From NCBI GenBank assembly GCA_945886995.1, contig CAMCZJ010000182.1, forward strand, positions 1 to 6,055: DNA of 6,055 nucleotides, read 5' to 3'. The DNA comes from Asaia bogorensis. Its GTDB lineage: Bacteria > Pseudomonadota > Alphaproteobacteria > Acetobacterales > Acetobacteraceae. Below, one piece after another: positions 1 through 6,055 of the stretch. The notes beneath the pieces were generated by a model. That model searched no databases and was not told where the DNA came from. It was given only the letters and a program-made list of their open reading frames with translations. Position 1 is the stretch's first letter. Every line of letters starts with the position of its first letter. A program made the translations under genes and the position numbers.

Positions 1-1134
1 GACGAGGCGCATTTGACGCGCGGGCGGGCGAATACGCTGCGCTTGGCGCTTACCGGCCAATTGGGGCCGGATGCGCTGGCGGGGGATGAAGTCGCCGCCG
101 CCATGGCGCTGTGCGTTTCCTGCAAGGGCTGCAAGCGCGAATGCCCAACGGGCGTGGATATGGCGCGCATGAAGATTGAGGCTTTGGCCGCGCGCGCCAA
201 GCGCCATGGCGTGCCCTTGCGCGAACGCCTGATTGCACGCCTGCCGCGCATTGCGCGCTTTGCTTCCATGGCGCCGATGCTGTTCAATCTGCGCGATATG
301 ATCCCGGGCTTGCCGGCGCTGACGCAAAGCATGCTGGGCCTGGCGGCGGAGCGGCCTTTGCCGCGTTTTCGCGGTGATGTTTTCCATGATTGGGAATTGC
401 GCGCCCCGGATGGCAGGGTGGGCGAGGTCATCCTGCTGCCCGATGCCTTCAACCGCTATTTTGAGCCGGAAAATCTGCGCGCCGCGATCCGTGTGTTGCA
501 CGCGGCGGGATATGATCCCGCTGTGGCGCGGCCTTCACGTGGGATGCGCCCCTTGGATGAGGGACGCACGCTGCTCGCCGCCGGTATGGTTGAGGAAGCG
601 CGTACCGAAGCGCGCCGCGTAATCGCAGCCTTGGCGCCCTTCACATCGCCAGTGGTGGGTATTGAGCCTTCATCGCTGACCACATTGCGCGATGAATTCC
701 TGGTGCTGCTGCCGGGTGAGGAAAGCCGCGCTTTGGCAACGCGCGCCTTGCTGCTGAGTGAATTGCTGGAACGCGACAAGCCGCCCCTGGCTTTCAAGCA
801 CATGGAGGTCACCGTGCATATTCATGGTCATTGCCACCAAAAGGCGTTCGGCGCTTTTCCTGCGGCGGTCGCGCTTCTGAAGCGCATCCCGGGCGTTACG
901 GTGAAACCCATCACATCCTCCTGCTGCGGCATGGCGGGGGCTTTCGGGTATCAGGCGGAAAGCCTGGACGCATCGAAGGCGATGGCGGAGCTTTCACTGC
1001 TGCCGGCGGTGCGTGCTGCTGCGGCCAATGATTTCATCATCGCCGATGGCACATCCTGCCGGCATCAGATTGGTGATTTGGGCGCGCGAGAGGCGATTCA
1101 TTCCGTGCGGCTTTTGGACCGCGCTTTGTCATGA
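1..1134 (+). CDS. FAD-binding and (Fe-S)-binding oxidoreductase, C-terminal part (5' truncated)
   Basis: This is the C-terminal 377 residues of a GlcD/GlpC-type fusion oxidoreductase, the group that includes D-lactate and D-2-hydroxyglutarate dehydrogenase-like enzymes. The frame is open from base 1 (it begins DEAHLTRGRANTL), so the TTG at 13 is not the start. The FAD domain lies upstream of the window; the full-length family is usually about 950-1000 aa. Visible here is a 4Fe-4S motif CxxCxxCxxxCP (Cys at window residues 38, 41, 44, 48), followed by two CCG-type (cysteine-rich) regions. The second is intact: HGHCHQK with Cys 278, SSCCGMAG with Cys 308/309, and TSC with Cys 353. In the first, the spot where I expect CCGRT reads DEGRT (186-187) and the expected EPSC reads EPSS (225). 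The family passes electrons from a 2-hydroxyacid via FAD and Fe-S to an acceptor; the substrate cannot be told from this part. The stop overlaps the next gene by 4 bases (ATGA). Confidence 0.9.
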   Translation, partial: DEAHLTRGRANTLRLALTGQLGPDALAGDEVAAAMALCVSCKGCKRECPTGVDMARMKIEALAARAKRHGVPLRERLIARLPRIARFASMAPMLFNLRDMIPGLPALTQSMLGLAAERPLPRFRGDVFHDWELRAPDGRVGEVILLPDAFNRYFEPENLRAAIRVLHAAGYDPAVARPSRGMRPLDEGRTLLAAGMVEEARTEARRVIAALAPFTSPVVGIEPSSLTTLRDEFLVLLPGEESRALATRALLLSELLERDKPPLAFKHMEVTVHIHGHCHQKAFGAFPAAVALLKRIPGVTVKPITSSCCGMAGAFGYQAESLDASKAMAELSLLPAVRAAAANDFIIADGTSCRHQIGDLGAREAIHSVRLLDRALS

Positions 1135-1703
1135 CCGACGCTGAAGCCATTCTCGACTTCTGGTTCGCCGAAGGGCGCGATACCTCTCGCCCAATCTGGT
1201 TCCAGAAGAATGACGTTTTCGATGCTGAAATCCGTGACCGTTTTGGCGCGCTGATCCGCCCAGCACGGGAAGGTGCTTTCGATTCCTGGGCGGCATCACC
1301 GGAAGGCGTGCTCGCGCTGCTGATCCTGCTTGATCAATTCCCGCGTAACGTCTTGCGTGGCAGCGCGGAAGCCTTCGCGAGCGATGCGCATGCCCGTGCC
1401 ATTGCGCGCGCGGTCGTGCTGGAAAAGCGCTTTGATCTGCAGCTTGGTCCTTACGAAAAGCCTTTTGTCTATCTGCCTTTTGAACATAGTGAGGCGATGG
1501 CGGATCAGGACTTGTCAGTCACGTTATTCGAAGGCTTGCGCGATATTCCGCATCATGCGCGGGCGAATGGCGCGATTGACTATGCCTGGCGGCATCGTGT
1601 GGTGATCCAGAATTTTGGGCGCTTTCCGCATCGCAATGTCGCGCTGGGGCGCGAATCTACGCTGGCGGAACAGGTTTGGCTTGATGCAGGGGGTGGGTTT
1701 TGA
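1131..1703 (+). CDS. DUF924 family protein
   Basis: This 190-aa protein matches the DUF924 family (usually about 180-200 aa), a conserved, mostly helical family with a TPR-like fold and no firmly assigned biochemical role. Family signatures are visible in order: an N-terminal ILDFWF (7-12), WF (23-24), LILLDQFPRN (64-73), FVYLPFEHSE (112-121), a conserved H-x-x-x-IQNFGRFPHRN stretch ending at 169, and the GRESTxxE tail (173-180). There is no signal peptide or membrane segment, so it is probably cytoplasmic. The ATG at 1131 overlaps the upstream TGA and only a weak GGA-type ribosome site precedes it, which suggests translational coupling. Its own stop overlaps the TTG start of the next gene. 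It appears full length and undamaged. Family assignment is from recognised motifs; function is unknown. Confidence 0.9.
   Translation: MTDAEAILDFWFAEGRDTSRPIWFQKNDVFDAEIRDRFGALIRPAREGAFDSWAASPEGVLALLILLDQFPRNVLRGSAEAFASDAHARAIARAVVLEKRFDLQLGPYEKPFVYLPFEHSEAMADQDLSVTLFEGLRDIPHHARANGAIDYAWRHRVVIQNFGRFPHRNVALGRESTLAEQVWLDAGGGF
1688..1693 (+). promoter_or_regulatory. Strong ribosome binding site for the TTG-started gene
   Basis: AGGGGG lies inside the end of the DUF924 gene, 6 bases before the TTG at 1700. It is the best Shine-Dalgarno-like match near any start in the window and supports use of the unusual TTG codon over the downstream ATG at 1736. Confidence 0.6.
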
Positions 1704-2287
1704 AGCCAGCGCGGCCCGCTTTTGCCGATGATATCATGGCAAGCTTGCATGAGGCCTTTCGCTTGCTGGCGAATGCCGTGCCGGACCGGCGCAGCCCCTT
1801 TCATACGCCAACGCTGGCCAGCCTGGATGATGCGGGCGCGCCCAGTCTGCGCACCGTGGTTCTGCGCGGCTTTGACGGAAAAGCGCGAGCGCTGCGCTTT
1901 CATACCGACCGGCGCAGTGACAAGGCGCGCGGCATGGCGCGAGACCCGCGTGTGATGATGCATTTCTATGATGCGGCGATGCATGTGCAAATGCGCGTCG
2001 CAGGCCGCGCCGCATTGCATTTGGATGATGCGGTGGCGGATGCAGCCTGGGAAGGCAGCCAACGCAGCAGCCGCATGTGCTATGCTGCGCCCGAGGCATC
2101 TGGCGCCATTGTCCAGGCGCCACCAGCCGCGCCGCAGGATACCGAGATTGGCCGGCCGCATTTCGCTGCGGTGGTGATTGGTTTTCATCGGTTGGAATGG
2201 CTTTGGTTGGCCGCCGCCGGGCATCAACGCGCGCGCTTCATTTGGGATGAAGCGGGCAATCTTACCGCCGATTGGATCGCGCCATGA
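1700..2287 (+). CDS. Pyridoxamine 5'-phosphate oxidase-like FMN-binding protein (Alr4036 type)
   Basis: This 195-aa protein resembles the Alr4036-like branch of the PNPOx-like split-barrel flavoproteins. Family features in order: DDIMASLHEAFRLL (10-23), DRRSPFHTP (29-37), RTVVLRGF (51-58), LRFHTDRRSDKA (65-76) as the likely FMN-phosphate region, HFYD (88-91), a strand VQMRVAGRA (96-104), then LEWLWL (165-170), HQRARF (175-180) and the terminal WIAP. These proteins probably bind FMN; true PNP oxidase activity (vitamin B6 salvage) is not established for this branch, so I give no gene symbol. The TTG start at 1700 is preferred over the ATG at 1736 because the conserved N-terminal helix begins before that ATG, a strong AGGGGG site lies at 1688-1693 with a 6-base spacer, and the TTG forms a 4-base overlap with the preceding TGA. 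It overlaps the next gene by ATGA at 2284. Confidence 0.88.
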   Translation: MKPARPAFADDIMASLHEAFRLLANAVPDRRSPFHTPTLASLDDAGAPSLRTVVLRGFDGKARALRFHTDRRSDKARGMARDPRVMMHFYDAAMHVQMRVAGRAALHLDDAVADAAWEGSQRSSRMCYAAPEASGAIVQAPPAAPQDTEIGRPHFAAVVIGFHRLEWLWLAAAGHQRARFIWDEAGNLTADWIAP

Positions 2288-2529
2288 ATATCGAAGCCAT
2301 CACCGACGCGATGCTACGCATTGCCGCCGAGCGGGGGCCGGAGAAAAGCCTGTGTCCCACGGATGTGGCGCGCGCCGTTTCCACTGAGAACTGGCGCCCC
2401 TTGCTGGGCGCGGTGCGCAAGGTGGCCGCTGATTTGGCACGTCAGGGCAAGATTGAAATCCTTCGCAAGGGCAAACCCATCAACCCCGATGACATGCGGG
2501 GCGTCATTCGCTTGAGGGCCACATCATGA
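2284..2529 (+). CDS. DUF3253 domain-containing small protein
   Basis: This 81-aa protein spans essentially the whole DUF3253 domain, a small helical, winged-helix-like family of unknown function. Recognisable features are LRIAAERGPEKSLCPTDVAR (11-30), WRPLLGAVRKVAADL (37-51), GKIEILRKGKPI (55-66) and the closing RGVIRLRA (72-79). The arrangement of helices followed by a basic beta-hairpin with a Lys/Arg-rich wing (RKGK) would suit nucleic-acid contact, but that is inference. I chose ATG 2284 over an in-frame TTG at 2272 because it gives the same ATGA overlap seen at the neighbouring junctions and the conserved domain begins right after it. Only a weak GGAT-like site precedes it, so translation probably depends on the upstream gene. 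The stop overlaps the following start at 2526. Confidence 0.87.
   Translation: MNIEAITDAMLRIAAERGPEKSLCPTDVARAVSTENWRPLLGAVRKVAADLARQGKIEILRKGKPINPDDMRGVIRLRATS
2514..2518 (+). promoter_or_regulatory. Ribosome binding site for the DUF1499 gene
   Basis: GAGGG lies 7 bases before the ATG at 2526, inside the end of the DUF3253 gene. This good spacing supports the chosen start and independent re-initiation at the ATGA overlap. Confidence 0.55.
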
Positions 2530-2966
2530 TCTCTGCCCTATTCTCCCGCGGTGCTGAGGGTATTCCCGCACCCGCGCCGCTTGATTTCGCGACGCTGCAA
2601 TTGCCGCCATCGCCCAATACCTGCTTGCTGACGCCGAGCGTCGCACCTGGTCAGGGGCATGTGCACCGAGACCCGCTGCCCGCCTCACCGGAAGCGGTGA
2701 TGGCAGCTTTGGATCGTGTTGCGGCCAGCATGCCGCGCAGCTTTCCACTTACGCGCTTTCCGGCGCGCAACCAGGCGCAATGGGTGGTACGCAGTGCGTT
2801 GATGAATTATCCGGATATTGTGGTGGCGGAAGCCGCGCCCGTTGCGGGCGGCACCGGGCTTTGGCTGTATTCGCGCAGCCTGATCGGCTGGTCTGATCTG
2901 GGCGTCAATCGTGCGCGCGTCATGGCATGGCTTGAAGCGCTGGAAGCGGCGCTGCGCGCGGGTTAG
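2526..2966 (+). CDS. DUF1499 domain-containing protein
   Basis: This 146-aa protein carries the DUF1499 signature: LPPSPNTCL (26-34) near the N-terminus, a central region where SFPLTRFPARNQAQWVVRS (72-90) fits the family's strand pattern, and the highly recognisable YSRSLIGWSDLGVNRARV (115-132), followed by a C-terminal helix. DUF1499 proteins are small single-domain proteins of unknown function; many members elsewhere carry a signal peptide or lipoprotein signal, but none is evident here, so a cytoplasmic location is more likely. The start at 2526 overlaps the DUF3253 stop (ATGA) and has a GAGGG site. The stop TAG at 2964 is 10 bases before the ABC transporter start. Full length for the family, with no sign of damage. 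Confidence 0.88.
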   Translation: MISALFSRGAEGIPAPAPLDFATLQLPPSPNTCLLTPSVAPGQGHVHRDPLPASPEAVMAALDRVAASMPRSFPLTRFPARNQAQWVVRSALMNYPDIVVAEAAPVAGGTGLWLYSRSLIGWSDLGVNRARVMAWLEALEAALRAG

Positions 2967-2976
2967 GCGCCGCGCC

Positions 2977-4713
2977 ATGCGCTGGATTATCACCTTCATT
3001 GCCGAAGCCTGGGCGCTGATCGCCCCCTTTTGGCGGAGCGAGGAACGCTGGCGTGCGCGCCTACTGCTCGCGGTAGTGATTGCGCTTAATCTTTCGCTGG
3101 TGGGCATGACGGTGTTGCTGACTTATTGGCAACGTGCCTTCTACAATACGCTTGAGAGTAAGGATTGGGATGGCTTCATCGCGCTGCTTTTCAGCTGGCA
3201 TCGCACGGAAGCGGAGGGACTGCTACCGGGCTTTGTCCTGGTGGCCGCGCTTTATATCCTGATCGCGGTGTATCAGCTTTATCTGCGCCAGGCCCTGCAA
3301 ATGCGTTGGCGGCGCTGGCTCACGGATGTTTATCTCACGCAATGGCTGTCTGACCGCGCCTATTACCGTATGGCCTTGACCGATCCCTATACGGATAATC
3401 CTGATCAGCGCATTGCTGATGATGCGCGGCTATTTGTGGAAGATACGCTTGCGCTTGGTATTGGCTTGCTTAATTCCATTGTCACGCTTGGGTCTTTCAT
3501 TCTCGTGCTGTGGTCGCTTTCCGGCCCGGTCGCGGTGTTTGGTGTGGAAATTCCGGGCTATATGGTCTGGGTGGCGCTGATCTATGCGCTGCTTGGCACC
3601 TGGCTTGCGCATTTGATCGGGCGGCCGCTGATCGCGCTCAATTTCTCCCAGCAAAGGCTGGAAGCGGATTTTCGTTATGCGCTGGTGCGGCTGCGCGAGA
3701 ATACCGAGGGCATTGCGCTTTATGGTGGGGAGACCGATGAAAAGCGCGGCCTGACGCAACGTTTCAGCAAGCTGATGTTGAATTGGTGGGACCTCATGCG
3801 CGCGACAAAGCGCCTGACCTTCTTCACCGCGGGTTATGGGCAGGTGGCATCCATTTTTCCGATTGTTGTCGCCGCGCCAGCCTATTTTGCGGGGCGCCTG
3901 CCGCTTGGTGGCCTTATCCAGACCAGTAGCGCCTTTGGCCAGGTGCAGGGTGCGCTTTCCTGGTTTGTGGAAAATTACGGCAAACTGACGGAATGGCGCG
4001 CGACTGTGCAGCGCCTGACAGGCTTTACCCAAGCAGTGGCAAAAGCGCGTGAGGCCAGTGCAGGGCCAAGAGCCAGCAAGGGAAGTGCTGAAGGGCTTGC
4101 CTTGCGCGATGTTACGCTCAAGCTCCCTGATGGGCGCGTGCTGCTGAGCGATGCACAGATGGATGTCGCACCGGGCGAAGCCGTGCTGATCAATGGCCCT
4201 TCGGGTTCTGGCAAATCCACCATGTTTCGTGCCATGGCCGGCATTTGGCCTTTTGGCGGCGGCAGTATTTCCCTGCCGCAGGATGCGCGCGCGCTATTCC
4301 TGCCGCAGCGCCCCTATCTGCCGCTTGGCACCCTGAAGCGCGCCGTATGCTACCCGGAAGATGAGGCAGGCTTCACCGATGCTGAGGTTGTGGCAGCGCT
4401 GGAAGAAGCAGGTCTTGGGCACCTCGCGCCCCGGCTTGGTGATAGCGATAGTTGGGGTCAGCGGCTTTCCGGCGGCGAACAGCAAAGGCTTTCCTTCGCG
4501 CGTGCCTTTCTGCTGCGCCCGGATTGCTTGTTCCTGGATGAGGCAACGGCAAGCCTTGATCCGGAAGCTGAGGAAGCCTTGCATGAAGCCCTGCAACGCA
4601 TCCTACCAGGTGTCACGATGCTTTCCATTGCGCATCGCCCGGCTGTGGCGCGCTTTCATGACAGGGTGCTGCGTATGGAGGATGGCCGGCTGGTTGAAGT
4701 TTCGCGGAAGTGA
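2977..4713 (+). CDS. ABC transporter, fused permease and ATPase, SbmA/BacA (YddA/Rv1819c) type
   Basis: This 578-aa half-transporter has an N-terminal membrane domain of the SbmA/BacA type and a C-terminal nucleotide-binding domain; it would work as a homodimer in the inner membrane. Likely membrane segments are 27-50, 83-104, 160-182, 194-215 and 283-306, with another hydrophobic stretch near 308-330. Family motifs include NPDQRI (141-146), ENTEGIALYGGE (241-252) and SAFGQVQGALSWF (318-330). The ATPase has Walker A GPSGSGKST (407-415), Q-loop Gln 444, signature LSGGEQQR (497-504), Walker B CLFLDE (517-522) with catalytic Glu 522, and H-loop His 553, so it looks active. Relatives import antimicrobial peptides or cobalamin; the substrate here is unknown. 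I chose ATG 2977: the frame stays open upstream to a GTG at 2911, but that extension would overlap DUF1499 and adds a non-family, arginine-rich tail. The ribosome site is weak, and the 10-base gap to DUF1499 suggests coupling. Confidence 0.92.
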   Translation: MRWIITFIAEAWALIAPFWRSEERWRARLLLAVVIALNLSLVGMTVLLTYWQRAFYNTLESKDWDGFIALLFSWHRTEAEGLLPGFVLVAALYILIAVYQLYLRQALQMRWRRWLTDVYLTQWLSDRAYYRMALTDPYTDNPDQRIADDARLFVEDTLALGIGLLNSIVTLGSFILVLWSLSGPVAVFGVEIPGYMVWVALIYALLGTWLAHLIGRPLIALNFSQQRLEADFRYALVRLRENTEGIALYGGETDEKRGLTQRFSKLMLNWWDLMRATKRLTFFTAGYGQVASIFPIVVAAPAYFAGRLPLGGLIQTSSAFGQVQGALSWFVENYGKLTEWRATVQRLTGFTQAVAKAREASAGPRASKGSAEGLALRDVTLKLPDGRVLLSDAQMDVAPGEAVLINGPSGSGKSTMFRAMAGIWPFGGGSISLPQDARALFLPQRPYLPLGTLKRAVCYPEDEAGFTDAEVVAALEEAGLGHLAPRLGDSDSWGQRLSGGEQQRLSFARAFLLRPDCLFLDEATASLDPEAEEALHEALQRILPGVTMLSIAHRPAVARFHDRVLRMEDGRLVEVSRK

Positions 4714-4747
4714 AGCCCGCGCCGTGTTATGCTGACCGCGCGGCTTC
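4712..4747. terminator. Possible bidirectional terminator hairpin between convergent genes
   Basis: An imperfect inverted repeat spans both stop codons: GAAGCC (4712-4717) pairs with GGCTTC (4742-4747) and, after one bulged C, GCGC (4719-4722) pairs with GCGC (4738-4741), leaving a 15-base loop. Its place between the ABC transporter stop (4711-4713) and the recQ stop (4727-4729) suits a shared terminator. No T-tract follows on either strand, so it is not a classic intrinsic terminator and could be chance in GC-rich DNA. Confidence 0.3.
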
Positions 4748-6055
4748 CCCGATGATGCGCAAAATATCAGCGCCATAGCGTTCCACGCGTGAACGCCCCA
4801 TGCCAGGCACTTCCAGCAATTCTTCCGTGTTTGAAGGGCGCCGCGCGGCAAGCCCCGCCAAGGTGCGGTCATCGGCCACCACATAAGCAGGTACGGCTTG
4901 CGCCTGAGCAATACCACGCCGCCAGGCGCGCAGCGCCTCAAACACCGGATCGTCGGAACCAATGCCCGCCACATCCGGCCCCTTACGCGCTGGGGCGGCT
5001 TTTTTGCCCAGCTGCACAACATCCTCGCGCAGCATCACCACATCCTCACCGCGCAGGATGGGGCGTGCGGCTTCGGTCGCCACAAGCTCCCCGTGGTTTT
5101 CCACCGCCACATCCAGCGCGCCGCGGCCCACCAATTGCCGTGCCACGCCGCGCCAGGCGGTATCTGGCAAATCGCGGCCCACGCCGAAAGTCGGCAGCTT
5201 GTCATGGGCGAATTGCGCGACCTTATCCGTGAGGCGCCCGCGCAGCACATCCACCACATGCAGCAGGCCAAAGCGCTGGCCGGTGCGCAGCACGGCGGAA
5301 ATCATTTTCTGCGCAGCAATGGTGCCATCGAAAAGCCTAGGCGGGCGCAAGCAAATATCGCAATGCCCGCAGGCTTCGCGTTCCGGTTCTTCCCCAAAAC
5401 AGCGGAGCAACAGCGCGCGCCGGCAGGTGGCGGCTTCGGCAATGCCCACCATCGCTTCAAGCCGCGCACGTTCCACGCGCTTTTGTTCCTCGCCAGCGGG
5501 GCTTTCCGCAATACGATGCCGGGCCAGCGCAATATCGCCCGCGCCATACAGCAGCAGGGCGCGCGCCGGCAGCCCATCACGCCCCGCGCGACCGATTTCC
5601 TGATACCAACTCTCCGGCGAACGCGGCAGATCAAGATGCGCCACCCAGCGCAGATCAGGCCGATCTATGCCCATGCCAAAGGCGATGGTTGCGGTCATCA
5701 CCATTTCCTCACCACGCGAAAAGCGCCGATGTGCTTCACGCTTCGCGCTGGCTTCCATGCCGGCGTGAAAGGAAATCGCTTCAATCCCATCATCGCGCAG
5801 CCAGGCGGCGGTGCTTTCGGTCTTCGCACGGCTCCCGCAATAGATAATGCCGGTGCCGCCCGCTTCGCGAATCAAGGCGCGGATTTGCCCGCGTTCATTC
5901 TCCCGCGGCGCGGCTTCGATCAGGATATTGGGCCGGTCAAAGGAAGCGCGGAAAACAGGCGCATCCTGCAAGCCCAATTGCAGGCGAATATCTTCCACCG
6001 TGCGCGGGTCAGCCGTTGCGGTGAGTGCGACGCGCGGCACCTGCGGAAAGCGCGC
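4727..6055 (-). CDS. recQ: ATP-dependent DNA helicase RecQ, C-terminal part (5' end beyond the window)
   Basis: These are the last 442 residues of a RecQ-family 3'-5' DNA helicase (full length usually about 600 aa), which unwinds DNA in recombination and repair. The frame stays open to base 6055 (ARFPQVPRVALTATADP, covering helicase motif III), so the GTG at 6040 is not the start; motifs I and II lie outside. Visible in order are motif IV around GTGIIYCGSRAKTE, motif V ATIAFGMGIDRPDLRWVAHL, motif VI QEIGRAGRDG (bases 5573-5602) with the arginine finger, the RQC zinc site with CRR (Cys codon 5423-5425) and CGHCDIC (5351-5371), a winged-helix region starting near FDGTIAAQKMISAVLRTGQR, and a C-terminal HRDC domain ending in EVPGMGRSRVERYGADILRI. 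The domain set from motif III onward is complete. It converges on the ABC transporter gene with 13 bases between stop codons and belongs to a separate transcription unit. Confidence 0.95.
   Translation of the reverse strand, partial: ARFPQVPRVALTATADPRTVEDIRLQLGLQDAPVFRASFDRPNILIEAAPRENERGQIRALIREAGGTGIIYCGSRAKTESTAAWLRDDGIEAISFHAGMEASAKREAHRRFSRGEEMVMTATIAFGMGIDRPDLRWVAHLDLPRSPESWYQEIGRAGRDGLPARALLLYGAGDIALARHRIAESPAGEEQKRVERARLEAMVGIAEAATCRRALLLRCFGEEPEREACGHCDICLRPPRLFDGTIAAQKMISAVLRTGQRFGLLHVVDVLRGRLTDKVAQFAHDKLPTFGVGRDLPDTAWRGVARQLVGRGALDVAVENHGELVATEAARPILRGEDVVMLREDVVQLGKKAAPARKGPDVAGIGSDDPVFEALRAWRRGIAQAQAVPAYVVADDRTLAGLAARRPSNTEELLEVPGMGRSRVERYGADILRIIGEAARSA

Noticed and set aside
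1986..2019. Inverted repeat TGCAAATGCG / CGCATTGCA inside the PNPOx-like gene
   Set aside because: It has a bulge and lies fully within conserved coding sequence without any sign of a regulatory role; it is likely chance from repeated GCG and ATG codons.
1580..2227. Long minus-strand open frame (215 codons) opposite the DUF924 and PNPOx-like genes
   Set aside because: Its product is rich in Arg, His and Ala with no recognisable domain, and it lies antisense to two clear genes; it is a by-product of GC-rich codon bias.
2911..2976. Upstream GTG extension of the ABC transporter by 22 residues
   Set aside because: It overlaps the end of the DUF1499 gene and adds an Arg-rich tail not expected in the family; the ATG at 2977 fits operon spacing better.
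3430..4032. Minus-strand open frame (200 codons) opposite the ABC transporter membrane domain
   Set aside because: It is antisense to a well-supported conserved gene, has a low-complexity basic composition and no family motif.
4962..5603. Plus-strand open frame (213 codons) opposite recQ
   Set aside because: Its Ser/Arg/Pro-rich translation is typical of the antisense frame of a GC-rich gene; recQ motifs on the minus strand are unambiguous.
1..6055. Possible mobile element, CRISPR array, RNA gene or defence island
   Set aside because: No direct repeats, transposase, integrase, tRNA-like cloverleaf or known defence domains are seen; base composition looks even across the window.

Overview
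The window is a compact, GC-rich (roughly 60-65% by eye) bacterial chromosomal segment that is almost entirely coding. Codon choice, the 4-base gene overlaps and the protein flavours (GlcD/GlpC-type oxidoreductase, DUF924, PNPOx-like, DUF3253, DUF1499, SbmA/BacA-type ABC protein, RecQ) suggest an alphaproteobacterium, plausibly Rhodospirillales/Acetobacteraceae (Roseomonas-like). That placement is inference from remembered family sequences, not a search result. No tRNA, rRNA, CRISPR, insertion sequence or phage gene is visible.

Layout: bases 1-4713 hold six plus-strand genes packed head to tail. They are (i) the C-terminal part of an FAD/Fe-S oxidoreductase, cut by the window start; (ii) a DUF924 protein; (iii) a pyridoxamine 5'-phosphate oxidase-like flavoprotein starting at TTG; (iv) a small DUF3253 protein; (v) a DUF1499 protein; and (vi) an ABC transporter with permease and ATPase fused in one chain. 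Four successive junctions are 4-base stop/start overlaps and the fifth gap is 10 bases, so this reads as one translationally coupled transcription unit whose promoter lies upstream of the window. Bases 4727-6055 hold a convergent minus-strand recQ helicase, cut by the window end. Only 13 bases separate the two stop codons, and an imperfect hairpin spans both of them.

How the genes work together is not obvious. The oxidoreductase and the PNPOx-like protein are flavin-dependent, the ABC protein belongs to a family that imports peptides or cobalamin, and three genes encode conserved proteins of unknown function. Co-transcription is well supported by spacing; a shared pathway is not. The most unusual point is that the first CCG domain of the oxidoreductase appears to lack the cysteines normally expected there, while the second CCG domain and the ferredoxin-type cluster are intact. 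I see no clear evidence of a novel defence, mobile or regulatory system here.
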